Shown piece by piece: positions 8,341-15,999 of a stretch of DNA of 64,000 nt. Under the pieces are notes generated by a model. It was not told where the DNA came from. It saw only the letters and a list, made by a program, of their open reading frames with translations, and ran no database searches. Numbering within the stretch: position 1 is the stretch's first letter; each line of letters opens with the position of its first letter. The translations under genes and the position numbers were made by a program. Source of the DNA: an uncultured Spartobacteria bacterium (GTDB taxonomy: Bacteria > Verrucomicrobiota > Verrucomicrobiia > Chthoniobacterales > Chthoniobacteraceae); contig CAIXGS010000046.1 of assembly GCA_903919125.1 (NCBI GenBank), positions 1-64,000 on the forward strand, given 5' to 3'.

Positions 8341-9792
8341 TCACTTAATAGAAGTGTAGGTCATAAAGGTGCTGGCAGCTGAGAGTAGCGCGACCACAGC
8401 CGCCGCAATCGTCAACCAACGATCCAAGCCGCTGGAACCACCCTGCTCGGCGACCTCTTCCTCAGGTTCGCCCGCGATATCAAAATCGGAAACCGCAGGA
8501 GGTTTAGGAGCAAATACCTTACGGGCCGGAACGGTTGAACCTTCCGAATACACTGCGGCAGGAACCGGCGGGGTTGAACCGGGAACGGGAGCCTTTACCA
8601 AAGGAGTCGTCGCTTTGGGAGGCGCAACGGCGGTTACCTTGGGACCGACCGTGGGGGTTGCTCCAGTTTGGAGGCGAACGGTGGCTTTCGGCAACGCGTC
8701 TTGAGCGGTCTTGCCCAACGCAACTGTAGCGGTGACTGGTTTAGCTGCAAGTGCCACCGTCGCAGTGGGAGGACTTCCTGGGGCTTTGGGTGGCGTCAAT
8801 GCAGGGAGCCCGGGTGCGGAAGGCGCCGGCGACTTTAACGCGACAGTCTGAGTGCCATCAGCAGTGGACGCCCCAACCGTGGGCGCGGTCATCGCTGCCG
8901 GGCGAACCGGAGCGGGTGGCGCGGCCTGCAAAGGAGCAGTGACAGGCAAGGCCGCTGCAGGTGGGCGGGGAGGTGCAGGAGGAGCGCCTCCTCCCAACGG
9001 GACCGGTGGGCGAGCCACGGGAGGACCGGCGATGGGAGCCAAAGACGGCGGAGCTGGAACAGGAGATGGAAGTGGTGCGGGCGCAGGTGCCAAGGGGGCT
9101 GGTGCAGCGGCTATTGGCGCGGGTGCAGCGGGTATCGGCGCGGGTGCAGCGGCTATTGGCGCGGGTGCAGCGGCTATTGGCGCGGGTGCAGCGGCTATTG
9201 GCGCGGGTGCAGCGGCTACTGGCGCGGGTGCAGCGGCTATTGGCGCGGGTGCAGCGGCTATTGGCGCGGGTGCGGCGGCGATCGGGGCGGGCGCGGAAAC
9301 TATCGGTGCCGGTGCGGAGGGAGAAGGCGGTAGAGGCGCAGCCTTGGGCAGAAACGGGGTAATGGCCGGAGGAGGCGCGACTGCTATGACAGGCGGAGCG
9401 GAAACGACGGGGGCCGGTGGTGCCACTGGAGAGGGAACCCCCGAACTGGCAACCAAGCGAACCGTCTCTTGTCTTGCGGAGACTACACCAGGTTGGGATC
9501 CTGCTTGAACGACCTGTGCAGAGGTTAGGCGTACGGTTACTTTGGAAGGCGCACCACCTGCGGGCGCTGGCGCGACGGGTACCGTTTTGATTACAGCCGG
9601 AGCGGGTGCCGCAATTGGCGGCCGAATCGCGGAAGGCGCGGCAATTGGCGAGGGAGCAGCTATGGGTTTGGGTAAAGACCCCGCCACGACCGGCGCGGGC
9701 AGAGGAGCCTTCAGCTTGGGAGGGAGCGTGATACGAATGGACTCCGGCGAAGGAACGCTGGGAGCCGGAGAAGTTGGGGGTGTCTCAGACAT
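8341..9792 (-). CDS. Pro/Ala-rich protein with single C-terminal membrane anchor
   Basis: 483 residues, of which nearly all before residue 410 are Pro, Ala, Val and small residues, including about ten 7-residue APAPIAA units encoded by a 21-bp tandem repeat (9101-9310). The C-terminus has a short acidic stretch (GEPEEEVAEQ) followed by one hydrophobic span (about residues 459-478) and a short polar tail, so it looks tail-anchored with a long extended stalk on the N-terminal side. No signal peptide or enzyme motif. Probably co-transcribed with trxA 19 nt downstream. The Pro/Ala composition resembles spacer regions of TonB-like or wall-spanning proteins, but no TonB C-terminal domain is present. 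The opposite strand is also open here (Gly/Ala-rich frame 8852-9508), a result of the repeat composition. Confidence 0.75.
   Translation of the reverse strand: MSETPPTSPAPSVPSPESIRITLPPKLKAPLPAPVVAGSLPKPIAAPSPIAAPSAIRPPIAAPAPAVIKTVPVAPAPAGGAPSKVTVRLTSAQVVQAGSQPGVVSARQETVRLVASSGVPSPVAPPAPVVSAPPVIAVAPPPAITPFLPKAAPLPPSPSAPAPIVSAPAPIAAAPAPIAAAPAPIAAAPAPVAAAPAPIAAAPAPIAAAPAPIAAAPAPIPAAPAPIAAAPAPLAPAPAPLPSPVPAPPSLAPIAGPPVARPPVPLGGGAPPAPPRPPAAALPVTAPLQAAPPAPVRPAAMTAPTVGASTADGTQTVALKSPAPSAPGLPALTPPKAPGSPPTATVALAAKPVTATVALGKTAQDALPKATVRLQTGATPTVGPKVTAVAPPKATTPLVKAPVPGSTPPVPAAVYSEGSTVPARKVFAPKPPAVSDFDIAGEPEEEVAEQGGSSGLDRWLTIAAAVVALLSAASTFMTYTSIK
9101..9310. repeat. 21-bp tandem repeat, about ten units
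   Basis: Units of GGTGCAGCGGCTATTGGCG plus CG follow head to tail, eight nearly identical and the outer two diverged. Each encodes seven residues (APAPIAA) of the membrane-anchored protein on the minus strand. The unit is a multiple of 3, so copy-number change would alter stalk length without breaking the frame. Confidence 0.9.
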
Positions 9793-9924
9793 AGTAGGTG
9801 CGCCAAGCGGGTCTTTTGTCGCATCCTTCAGCCCTGTTTGTCAAACCGTTCATCCGGCGCATTGGTGTGTTGAAGCGACTTCCCCCTTGCCCGCTTCTTT
9901 TAGCAACCGCTATCTTCGGGGCTT

Positions 9925-10878
9925 ATGAAGCTACTCGTCACCGGAGGCGCCGGATTCATAGGCTCCCATTTTGCCGAGCGCTGCCTTAATAGCGGCCACG
10001 AAGTGGTTGTCCTTGATGACTTTAATGACTTTTACTCGCCTGCAATCAAGCGCGAGAACGTTCGCCCATTTGCAAATCATGTTGAAATTCAAGAAGCTGA
10101 TCTGCGCGATGGATCCCGAGTGACGCGCATCGTTGCGAATGCCCGCCCCGATGTCATCGTCCACTTTGCAGCCCGCGCTGGGGTCCGCCCCTCTATTCAG
10201 GATCCGGAACTCTACTTGGATACCAATATCAAGGGCACCTTCAATTTACTGGATGCCGCTCGGCGCGCGAACGTTTCCCGTTTTATATTCGCCTCAAGCT
10301 CATCGGTGTACGGCGTTCTTAAAACCGTCCCGTTCCGAGAAGACATGTGTCTCTCCCAAACCATTTCGCCCTACGCCGCATCCAAACTCGCCGGGGAACA
10401 ACTCTGCTCTAACTACTCCCATCTTTACGGGATGCGCTGCGTAATCCTCCGCTTCTTTACGGTTTACGGCCCGCGCCAACGGCCAGATCTGGCGATCCAC
10501 TCCTTTACTCGAGCGATACTGGAAGGGCGCTCCATCCGCCAGTTTGGAGATGGATCCACCCGCCGGGACTACACTTACATCGACGACATCCTTCAGGGCC
10601 TAGTCGCGGCACTCGCCTACCAAGGGCCGCTTTTTGATATCTTCAATTTGGGCGAAAGTGAAACCACCTCGCTCTCGGAACTCATCGCGACCATTCAAAA
10701 GGCGCTCCAGCGTGAGGCCAACATCGAAATCCACCCAGAACAAGCTGGGGACGTTCCCCTTACCTACGCCGACATATCCAAAGCCAAGGCCTTGCTCGGT
10801 TACGATCCTCACACCAAAATTAGCGAAGGCATTCCCCGCTTTGTGGAATGGTTTCGTCAAACCCAGCTCCAGCCTTAA
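9925..10878 (+). CDS. NAD-dependent epimerase, UDP-glucuronate 4-epimerase-like
   Basis: 317 residues of the extended short-chain dehydrogenase family. The NAD-binding motif GGAGFIG is at residues 7-13; the catalytic set is the Ser run near 124-127, Tyr150 and Lys154 (SPYAASK). LDDFNDFY near residue 30, ARAGVRPS at 83-90, FFTVYGPRQRP and FGDG-x3-RDYTYIDD are typical of UDP-glucuronate 4-epimerases, which make UDP-galacturonate for surface polysaccharides. A GalE-type substrate cannot be excluded. The start ATG is divergent from the Pro/Ala-rich gene with 132 nt between them, and the M20 peptidase gene follows after 6 nt, suggesting one transcript although their functions are not obviously linked. 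Confidence 0.85.
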   Translation: MKLLVTGGAGFIGSHFAERCLNSGHEVVVLDDFNDFYSPAIKRENVRPFANHVEIQEADLRDGSRVTRIVANARPDVIVHFAARAGVRPSIQDPELYLDTNIKGTFNLLDAARRANVSRFIFASSSSVYGVLKTVPFREDMCLSQTISPYAASKLAGEQLCSNYSHLYGMRCVILRFFTVYGPRQRPDLAIHSFTRAILEGRSIRQFGDGSTRRDYTYIDDILQGLVAALAYQGPLFDIFNLGESETTSLSELIATIQKALQREANIEIHPEQAGDVPLTYADISKAKALLGYDPHTKISEGIPRFVEWFRQTQLQP

Positions 10879-10884
10879 ACAGTC

Positions 10885-12021
10885 ATGGAAACTCAGGCTT
10901 GCTCCCCTTCCCTAGTTGCCTCGCTTTGCCAGGCACTCGTCCGTATTCCAAGCGTCAATCCCGACGACAATCCGGGCACCGATCAGACTGGAGAAGCACA
11001 TTGCGCCCAATGGATTGCACAATGGCTAAAGACCGAGTTCCCAGGAATTCACGTCGAGACCCCAGAAGTCCTTCCGGGACGCCCCAATGTGGTGGCCCGA
11101 TTCCCCTCGGACACGCTCGGAAAACCCCGTCTGCTTTTCGCGCCGCATACCGACACAGTCTCGATAGTGGGCATGACGATTGATCCCTTTGGCGGTGAAA
11201 TTCGCGACGGCAAAATCTATGGCCGAGGCGCAAGTGACACCAAGGGTCCCATGGCGTCGATGCTCGCGGCCCTTCACTCCGCGCGTGAGGTGCTCCCTCA
11301 CCTCTCCCACGAAATCTGGTTCGCGGGCCTCGCGGGAGAAGAAGCTGGCCAGCACGGTGCCCACGCCCTCGCCGCCACCGAACATTTCGATCTCGTCATC
11401 GCAGGCGAACCGACTGGATTGGATGCCGTTTTCACCCACAAAGGGAGTATGTTCATCTCCCTCACCACTCGCGGGATCGCCGTGCACGCCGCACAACCGG
11501 AGAAAGGTCGCAATGCCATTTATGCCATGATGGATATTCTCCAACTGGTTCAAAGAGAATTAGTACCCTGGCTAAAAACCTTCACACATCCTATTCTGGG
11601 ACACTCAACCATCAGCGCAGGCACCGTCCAAGGAGGCAGCAAGACCAACGTCGTCCCAGACTTTTGCCATGCCACCCTAGACATCCGTACTGTTCCGGGA
11701 CAGGGCGAGCCCTTTGAAGCGGAGCTTTTTGCTAAATTGCGTAGCGTCTGCCCAGACATCGAAATCGAAGTCCGCCGCTCCCTGCCGCTTTTGACGGATA
11801 GGGAGCATCCCCTGCTTCAAAAATTGGGACAACTTGGGGCGCAACCCGTTGGGGCTCCGTGGTTCTGCGATGCAGCGGTATTCGCCCAACAAGGCAGTGC
11901 TGCGATTGCGATGGGACCGGGCTCCATTGCGCAAGCGCACACTTGTGACGAATGGATAGCGGTTAAAGACCTAGAAAAAGGAGTGGAATTCTTTGGAAGC
12001 TTCCTACGTCTACTTCAGTAA
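10885..12021 (+). CDS. M20-family metallopeptidase/deacylase (ArgE/DapE-like)
   Basis: 378 residues. Di-zinc ligands and catalytic residues of the M20 family are visible: His88 with Asp90 (APHTD), Asp118 (GRGASDTKG), Glu152/Glu153 (AGEEAG), Glu175 (AGEPT) and a C-terminal His in AQAHTCDEW; the lid-domain His is in VHAAQPEKG. Family members hydrolyse N-acylated amino acids (acetylornithine, succinyl-diaminopimelate) or dipeptides. The sequence does not tell which substrate applies, and no arginine or lysine biosynthesis neighbours are present. It starts 6 nt after the epimerase gene. Confidence 0.85.
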   Translation: METQACSPSLVASLCQALVRIPSVNPDDNPGTDQTGEAHCAQWIAQWLKTEFPGIHVETPEVLPGRPNVVARFPSDTLGKPRLLFAPHTDTVSIVGMTIDPFGGEIRDGKIYGRGASDTKGPMASMLAALHSAREVLPHLSHEIWFAGLAGEEAGQHGAHALAATEHFDLVIAGEPTGLDAVFTHKGSMFISLTTRGIAVHAAQPEKGRNAIYAMMDILQLVQRELVPWLKTFTHPILGHSTISAGTVQGGSKTNVVPDFCHATLDIRTVPGQGEPFEAELFAKLRSVCPDIEIEVRRSLPLLTDREHPLLQKLGQLGAQPVGAPWFCDAAVFAQQGSAAIAMGPGSIAQAHTCDEWIAVKDLEKGVEFFGSFLRLLQ

Positions 12022-12150
12022 ATGCAGCCGTAAGACTGATTGAACTCACATAAGAAGGGCATCATCGGTTCGCCCCAAAAAAGCACAGTCCTACAGCGCT
12101 TAAAAAATAAGCGACCGTTTAACAATTGCTAAATCAATAGGATCCGCTCC

Positions 12151-12185
12151 AAAAAAAAGGACACCCGCGAGGCGAGTGTCCCTTT
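12151..12185 (-). terminator. Rho-independent terminator of rpsT
   Basis: Minus strand: GGACACTCGC pairs with GCGGGTGTCC (one G-U pair) around a CTC loop, followed by eight T residues (12158-12151). It lies about 50 nt past the rpsT stop codon. Confidence 0.85.
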
Positions 12186-12234
12186 TAAAAATCAGTCAGG
12201 ATAACCTGACAAGAACGCGAAGCCGTTTAGAAAA

Positions 12235-12498
12235 CTAGCCGAGTGCCAGCAAAGCTTTGTTGATAATGCTCTTGTGACGGTTCGCAGAATTGCGATGCAC
12301 ATTGCCGGTCTTGACCGCTTTGTCCAAAGTAGAAACGCAATGCTCAGCAGCAGCCTTGGCCAACTCCTTATTTCCAGAACGGAAAGCTTCGCGAACCGCC
12401 TTGAGCTGATTTTTGACAGCGGTCAGGGAGCGGCGGTTGATGAGAGTGCGGCGTTCGGTCTGGCGAGCGCGTTTGGCGGCGGAAGGTGTATTGGCCAT
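12235..12498 (-). CDS. rpsT: 30S ribosomal protein S20
   Basis: 87 residues from ATG 12498-12496, giving MANTPSAAKRARQ, the conserved S20 start; the frame is open 15 codons further upstream but that extension is not conserved-looking. Highly basic, with the family features RRTLINR near residue 20 and VHRNSANRHKS near the end. S20 binds 16S rRNA early in small-subunit assembly. It is followed by its own hairpin terminator, fitting a monocistronic gene, as is common for rpsT. Confidence 0.96.
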   Translation of the reverse strand: MANTPSAAKRARQTERRTLINRRSLTAVKNQLKAVREAFRSGNKELAKAAAEHCVSTLDKAVKTGNVHRNSANRHKSIINKALLALG

Positions 12499-12646
12499 GA
12501 GAAAAAGTGGACGAAGAGTGAAAAAGGGTTGGAAGGTTCTCAAAGCGAGAGAGGCCTGTCAACGCACAATCTAATGTTAAGTGAGAAAAGCAGAACACAC
12601 CACGAGGGATGTTTCGTGACCGGAGATGATAAAGCCAACCTGCGCC

Positions 12647-13165
12647 TTAACCGGCGTGCAACATCCAAGCAGCGACCACAAACCAGACAACCATAATGAA
12701 CGCAATGGACACTCTCGCCACAGTCCCCGCCGCAGTCCCCACCAAGGTTCCCCAAGCTGCGCGCAACGCAATCGGCATTGCCTTTCCAGCGAGCAACTCT
12801 CCCGCCACAACCCCGACTAGCGGACCGAGAAGCATCCCAGGCAAACTGAAAAATACACCGATCCCCAACCCGATCACACCTCCCCAAACCCCACTGCGCG
12901 AGGCCCCGTACCGATTGGCCCCGACCAGACTCGCAGCGAAGTCCACCAGATGCGCCAACACCACCAAACCGACAAACCCCCATAAACTTCCTGCGCTCAA
13001 CGCCCGTTCCGGATGCATCAGGAGACGTTGCTCGCAAAAATTATACAGAAATACTCCAGCCAAGATGAGGGGCGTCCCAGGTAAAATAGGAAGAAAACTC
13101 CCCAAAAAACCCGCGAGGATCAAAATCGCGATTAAGAGCCAGCATACAACAGCGAGGAACATCAC
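12647..13165 (-). CDS. DUF456-family membrane protein
   Basis: 172 residues and strongly hydrophobic, with about five to six membrane spans. The N-terminal pattern FLGSFLPILPGTPLILAGVF and the Gly-rich GVIGLGIGVFFSLPG-type segment are typical of the DUF456 family (LPGTP motif about residues 27-34). The role of the family is unknown. Gene order does not help: S20 lies downstream after a 148-nt gap and OlsB is divergent upstream. Start at ATG 13165 (MMFLAVVC); the second Met is an equally possible start. Confidence 0.8.
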   Translation of the reverse strand: MMFLAVVCWLLIAILILAGFLGSFLPILPGTPLILAGVFLYNFCEQRLLMHPERALSAGSLWGFVGLVVLAHLVDFAASLVGANRYGASRSGVWGGVIGLGIGVFFSLPGMLLGPLVGVVAGELLAGKAMPIALRAAWGTLVGTAAGTVARVSIAFIMVVWFVVAAWMLHAG

Positions 13166-13550
13166 ACCGTCACCTTACCCCTTCAACGCACCCATGACGA
13201 ACAACATCCTGTAGGACGACATATTTATCTTAAAGGGCACTCCCAAAACAAAGAACGATTCAGACAAACCCTCAAACTTTTGACACAGCAGTAATTTTGC
13301 TGATTTGCGGATCCCATAGCGTTCGCTGACAAAGATATTTTGATGGGCAATTTTATTTCACCGCAATTCACTGAAACGGTCCGGTGTGAGAATTGCAGGG
13401 TTGCGGTATCCCTCAGTCCTATGAGATAGAGGGTTTCAGAGTTGCCGCAAAACTATGTTAGCCCCCAAATTTTAACTATTGTGAACAGGTGTCACAAAAG
13501 AGTCACAATCCACTCACACACTTGTCACTTCTTCGGATAAAAATTGTAAC
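13166..13550. other. 385-nt intergenic region between divergent DUF456 and olsB genes
   Basis: AT-richer than its surroundings and without a plausible gene. It holds the Pho-box-like array described separately. A TTGACA at 13280-13285 has no convincing -10 partner. The inverted pieces CAGTAATTTTGCTG near 13288-13301 form a small dyad without a T-tract. Confidence 0.6.
13489..13528 (+). promoter_or_regulatory. Candidate tandem Pho box upstream of olsB
   Basis: Four 7-bp direct repeats begin exactly 11 bp apart: GTGTCAC (13489), GAGTCAC (13500), CACTCAC (13511) and TTGTCAC (13522), with 4-bp AT/CA-rich spacers. That is the architecture of PhoB binding sites (CTGTCAT-like 7-mers on an 11-bp period). 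A -10-like ATAAAA lies at 13537-13542, 8 nt after the array, just before the GTG start at 13551, which would imply a nearly leaderless mRNA. A PhoB-like regulator is encoded at 55002-55712. Binding itself is inferred. Confidence 0.6.
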
Positions 13551-14351
13551 GTGAACACCCCTCCACACGAATCCTCCTCCACGGCAGTCCGGCAAACGGC
13601 CATAGGACGCCGAATCCTTTCCCGGATTGCTGGTGCTGATCAGTATACGGTTCGCCTTGCTACGAGTCCGGCAGACATCGAGGCAGCGCAATCACTGCGT
13701 TTCATGGTCTTCAACCTTGAGCTGCAAGAGGGTCTGGACTCCTCGTATCTTACGTTAAGGGACGAGGACGCCTACGATGTGGCGTGTGATCATTTGCTCG
13801 TGGAATGTGAGGGAGAAGTCGTGGGGACTTATCGCATGCAGACTGGGGAACAGGCGGCTCGCCACAAAGGATTTTACAGTGCTCAAGAATTCGACCTTTC
13901 TCCTTTTGAGCCAATTCGAGGCGAAGTCCTAGAACTGGGCCGGGCCTGCGTCCACAGCGAGCATCGCAATCTGCGGGTGCTTTCGATGCTTTGGAAAGGG
14001 ATCGCGGCTTACGCAAGAGAGCATGGCTGCCGTTACATGGTGGGGTGCAGCTCGCTGACCTCCCAGGACGCGGAGGAAGGCATCGCTTTGTACGAGATGC
14101 TCGCCCGCAAACACCTTGCTCCCATTGAATTCCGCACACTCCCTCTTCCGGAATGGGTGTGTCCCCTACCCGCTTTAGAGCGCGAACCCGCTCCGGTGCC
14201 GCGTGCCCCAAAGCTTTTGACCGCCTACCTTTCCCTAGGAGCAAAAATTTGTGCACCGCCTGCTCTTGACCGCGAGTTCAAGACCATCGACTTTTTAACG
14301 CTGCTTGACCTCAAAAACCTCCCCGCCAGCGCCGCCGAACTTCTCCAGTAA
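13551..14351 (+). CDS. olsB: GNAT-type acyltransferase, OlsB-like (lyso-ornithine lipid synthesis)
   Basis: 266 residues from a GTG start. The region from residue 25 to about 200 matches the ornithine-acyl-ACP N-acyltransferase family: YTVRLATSPADIEAAQSLRF at the start, FDLSPF, ELGRACVH near the middle (acyl-ACP handling strand), and LWKGIAAYAREHGCRYMVGC with the GNAT fold order. OlsB adds a 3-hydroxyacyl chain to ornithine, giving lyso-ornithine lipid, which the following gene's product would acylate. The two genes overlap by 47 nt. The Pho-box-like array immediately upstream fits the known use of ornithine lipids as phosphorus-free membrane lipids. The C-terminal ~60 residues are unremarkable. 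A generic hemolysin-like GNAT is the alternative reading. Confidence 0.8.
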   Translation: MNTPPHESSSTAVRQTAIGRRILSRIAGADQYTVRLATSPADIEAAQSLRFMVFNLELQEGLDSSYLTLRDEDAYDVACDHLLVECEGEVVGTYRMQTGEQAARHKGFYSAQEFDLSPFEPIRGEVLELGRACVHSEHRNLRVLSMLWKGIAAYAREHGCRYMVGCSSLTSQDAEEGIALYEMLARKHLAPIEFRTLPLPEWVCPLPALEREPAPVPRAPKLLTAYLSLGAKICAPPALDREFKTIDFLTLLDLKNLPASAAELLQ

Positions 14352-15117
14352 CACGCCCCCGAACCGCGCCCCCGAAATCAGCTCGCTCGCCGTAGCTGGA
14401 AAATGCGCAAGCCTCGCGGTTCAACTTTTGCACGGGCTACTGCATTTCCGTGCGCTCAAGCCACCCAGACCAGAGGAGTCCGGCGATTCCCTTCGCATGC
14501 GGGCGAGAGAGTTACACAGGCTCTCCCGCGCCCTGCTTGGGCATCTCAATGTGCGCCATACCGTCTATGGAGCGCTTCCTAAAAGCGGACTCTTGGTAAC
14601 GAATCACCTGGGGTTTCTAGACATAATGACCCTCAGCGCTCTTGAGCCCATGGTGTTTGTGTCCAAGGCGGAGGTGGAACGCTGGCCTCTGGTCGGAGAC
14701 ATTGCGAGCTGCGCAGGAACGATTTACATTGAGCGAAAACGTCGTACGGACGTCTCCCGCGTTAACGCTGCTCTGCGAAGAAGGCTCAATGCGGGTCTTT
14801 TAATCACTTTATTTCCTGAGGGAACCAGTTCGGACGGGAGCAGCGTCCTCCCCTTTCAACCTTCCCTGCTCCAACCCGCCGTTGATCTTGGAGTGTCTGT
14901 CACTCCAGCGCACATCGCCTATACTGGGCTCGACGGTCTACCGGCCGAGGATATCGCTTACTTCGGTGAGCGCGAATTGGGGGCTTGCCTATTGGCCCTC
15001 ATCAGGCGCCGGCAAATTCACGCGACGGTCCGCTTCGGGAATCCTTTGCCACCCGCCAGCGACCGCAAGAATCTTGCGACTGAGCTGCACGCAAAAATCT
15101 CTTCCTTAGCGTCTTAA
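14305..15117 (+). CDS. PlsC-type 1-acyl-glycerol-phosphate acyltransferase, OlsA-like
   Basis: 270 residues if started at ATG 14305 inside the end of olsB; the conserved part begins near residue 40, so a later non-ATG start is possible. The acyltransferase catalytic motif NHLGFLD has His101 and Asp106, and the substrate motif FPEGTS is at 170-175; YIERKRRTDV near 141-150 is motif II. In ornithine-lipid synthesis OlsA O-acylates lyso-ornithine lipid; some members also make phosphatidic acid. The overlap with the OlsB-like gene supports the ornithine-lipid role. Confidence 0.82.
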   Translation: MTSKTSPPAPPNFSSNTPPNRAPEISSLAVAGKCASLAVQLLHGLLHFRALKPPRPEESGDSLRMRARELHRLSRALLGHLNVRHTVYGALPKSGLLVTNHLGFLDIMTLSALEPMVFVSKAEVERWPLVGDIASCAGTIYIERKRRTDVSRVNAALRRRLNAGLLITLFPEGTSSDGSSVLPFQPSLLQPAVDLGVSVTPAHIAYTGLDGLPAEDIAYFGERELGACLLALIRRRQIHATVRFGNPLPPASDRKNLATELHAKISSLAS

Positions 15118-15123
15118 ATTCAA

Positions 15124-15999
15124 TCAAGGCAACGGAATAACATCCACAGCCACCTCCACCGTATGTTCGCCACCGCCGGTGAGGATGCCGCTCAAGGGGC
15201 TCACATCGCTATAATCACGCCCAGTCGCCACGGTAATGTGCCCGTCGCTCGGCATGATGTTATTTGTCGGGTCAAAATCCACCCAACCGTTGTACGGACA
15301 AAAAACAGAGATCCACGCGTGTGAAGCGTCTGCGCCTTGCATGCGCTTCTGGCCAGCGGGAGGCACCGTGCGGAGATAACCGCTCACATAGCGCGCCGGC
15401 AGACTCAGCGAACGCAAACACGCCAGTGCCACATGTGCGAAATCCTGACAAACCCCGCGCCGCGCCTTCCAAGCCTCCTCCAAAGGTGTCGCGACATCGG
15501 TGGCCACAGGATCAAACTCAAACTCCTTATAAAGACGTCCCACCAGCTCTGCGACACCCGCTAAAATCGGTGTCCCAGCGTCAAAACTTTCCCGCGCCCA
15601 CCGCGCAAATTCAGGGGCGGGCCGCACCATGGGAGAATCCAAACAAAACTCGTAAGCACCCGTGTCTTGCGGAGAAACCGGATCGCGAAAGCGACGGGCA
15701 ACCTCGGTCCACACTGGGGACAAATTCGGGACCGGCGGGGTGATCTCCCGCACCGTCACCCGACTATACGCCTCGACCTCCAAAGTTCGGTGTAACTCTC
15801 GTATCCCGAACACCGTGACGCTATTGCCAAAATAATCATGTCTCGTGGTACAGACGTCAGGTTCGGGCAGGATGCGCAGCGAAAAGCCCAAGCAGTCCTG
15901 GCGGCCATCGCGCACGGGTTCCATACGTGCGGCGTGATGGGACACGGTGACCGGCTCGCTGTACTGATAAACCGTTTTATGAACGAGTTGATAGTCCAT
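15124..15999 (-). CDS. Transglutaminase-like protease/ligase
   Basis: 291 residues with the bacterial transglutaminase N-terminal domain (residues 1-80) followed by a papain-like core. The catalytic triad is visible as Cys184 (RRGVCQDFAH), His228 (SHAWI) and Asp243 (FDPTN). Its start ATG overlaps the stop of the upstream ATP-grasp gene by one base (TGATG), so translation is coupled. It is the last of a three-gene minus-strand operon of predicted peptide-bond-forming and peptide-processing proteins. Substrate unknown. Confidence 0.9.
   Translation of the reverse strand: MDYQLVHKTVYQYSEPVTVSHHAARMEPVRDGRQDCLGFSLRILPEPDVCTTRHDYFGNSVTVFGIRELHRTLEVEAYSRVTVREITPPVPNLSPVWTEVARRFRDPVSPQDTGAYEFCLDSPMVRPAPEFARWARESFDAGTPILAGVAELVGRLYKEFEFDPVATDVATPLEEAWKARRGVCQDFAHVALACLRSLSLPARYVSGYLRTVPPAGQKRMQGADASHAWISVFCPYNGWVDFDPTNNIMPSDGHITVATGRDYSDVSPLSGILTGGGEHTVEVAVDVIPLP

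Noticed and set aside
8852-9508. Gly/Ala-rich plus-strand frame (IGAGAAA repeats)
   Set aside because: A by-product of the 21-bp repeat being open on both strands; the minus-strand protein has a membrane span and an operon partner.
12540-13037. 165-codon minus-strand frame overlapping the DUF456 gene
   Set aside because: Same strand, different frame; the DUF456 frame shows membrane spans and the LPGTP motif.
13280-13310. Sigma-70 promoter with TTGACA at 13280
   Set aside because: No -10 element at a suitable distance.
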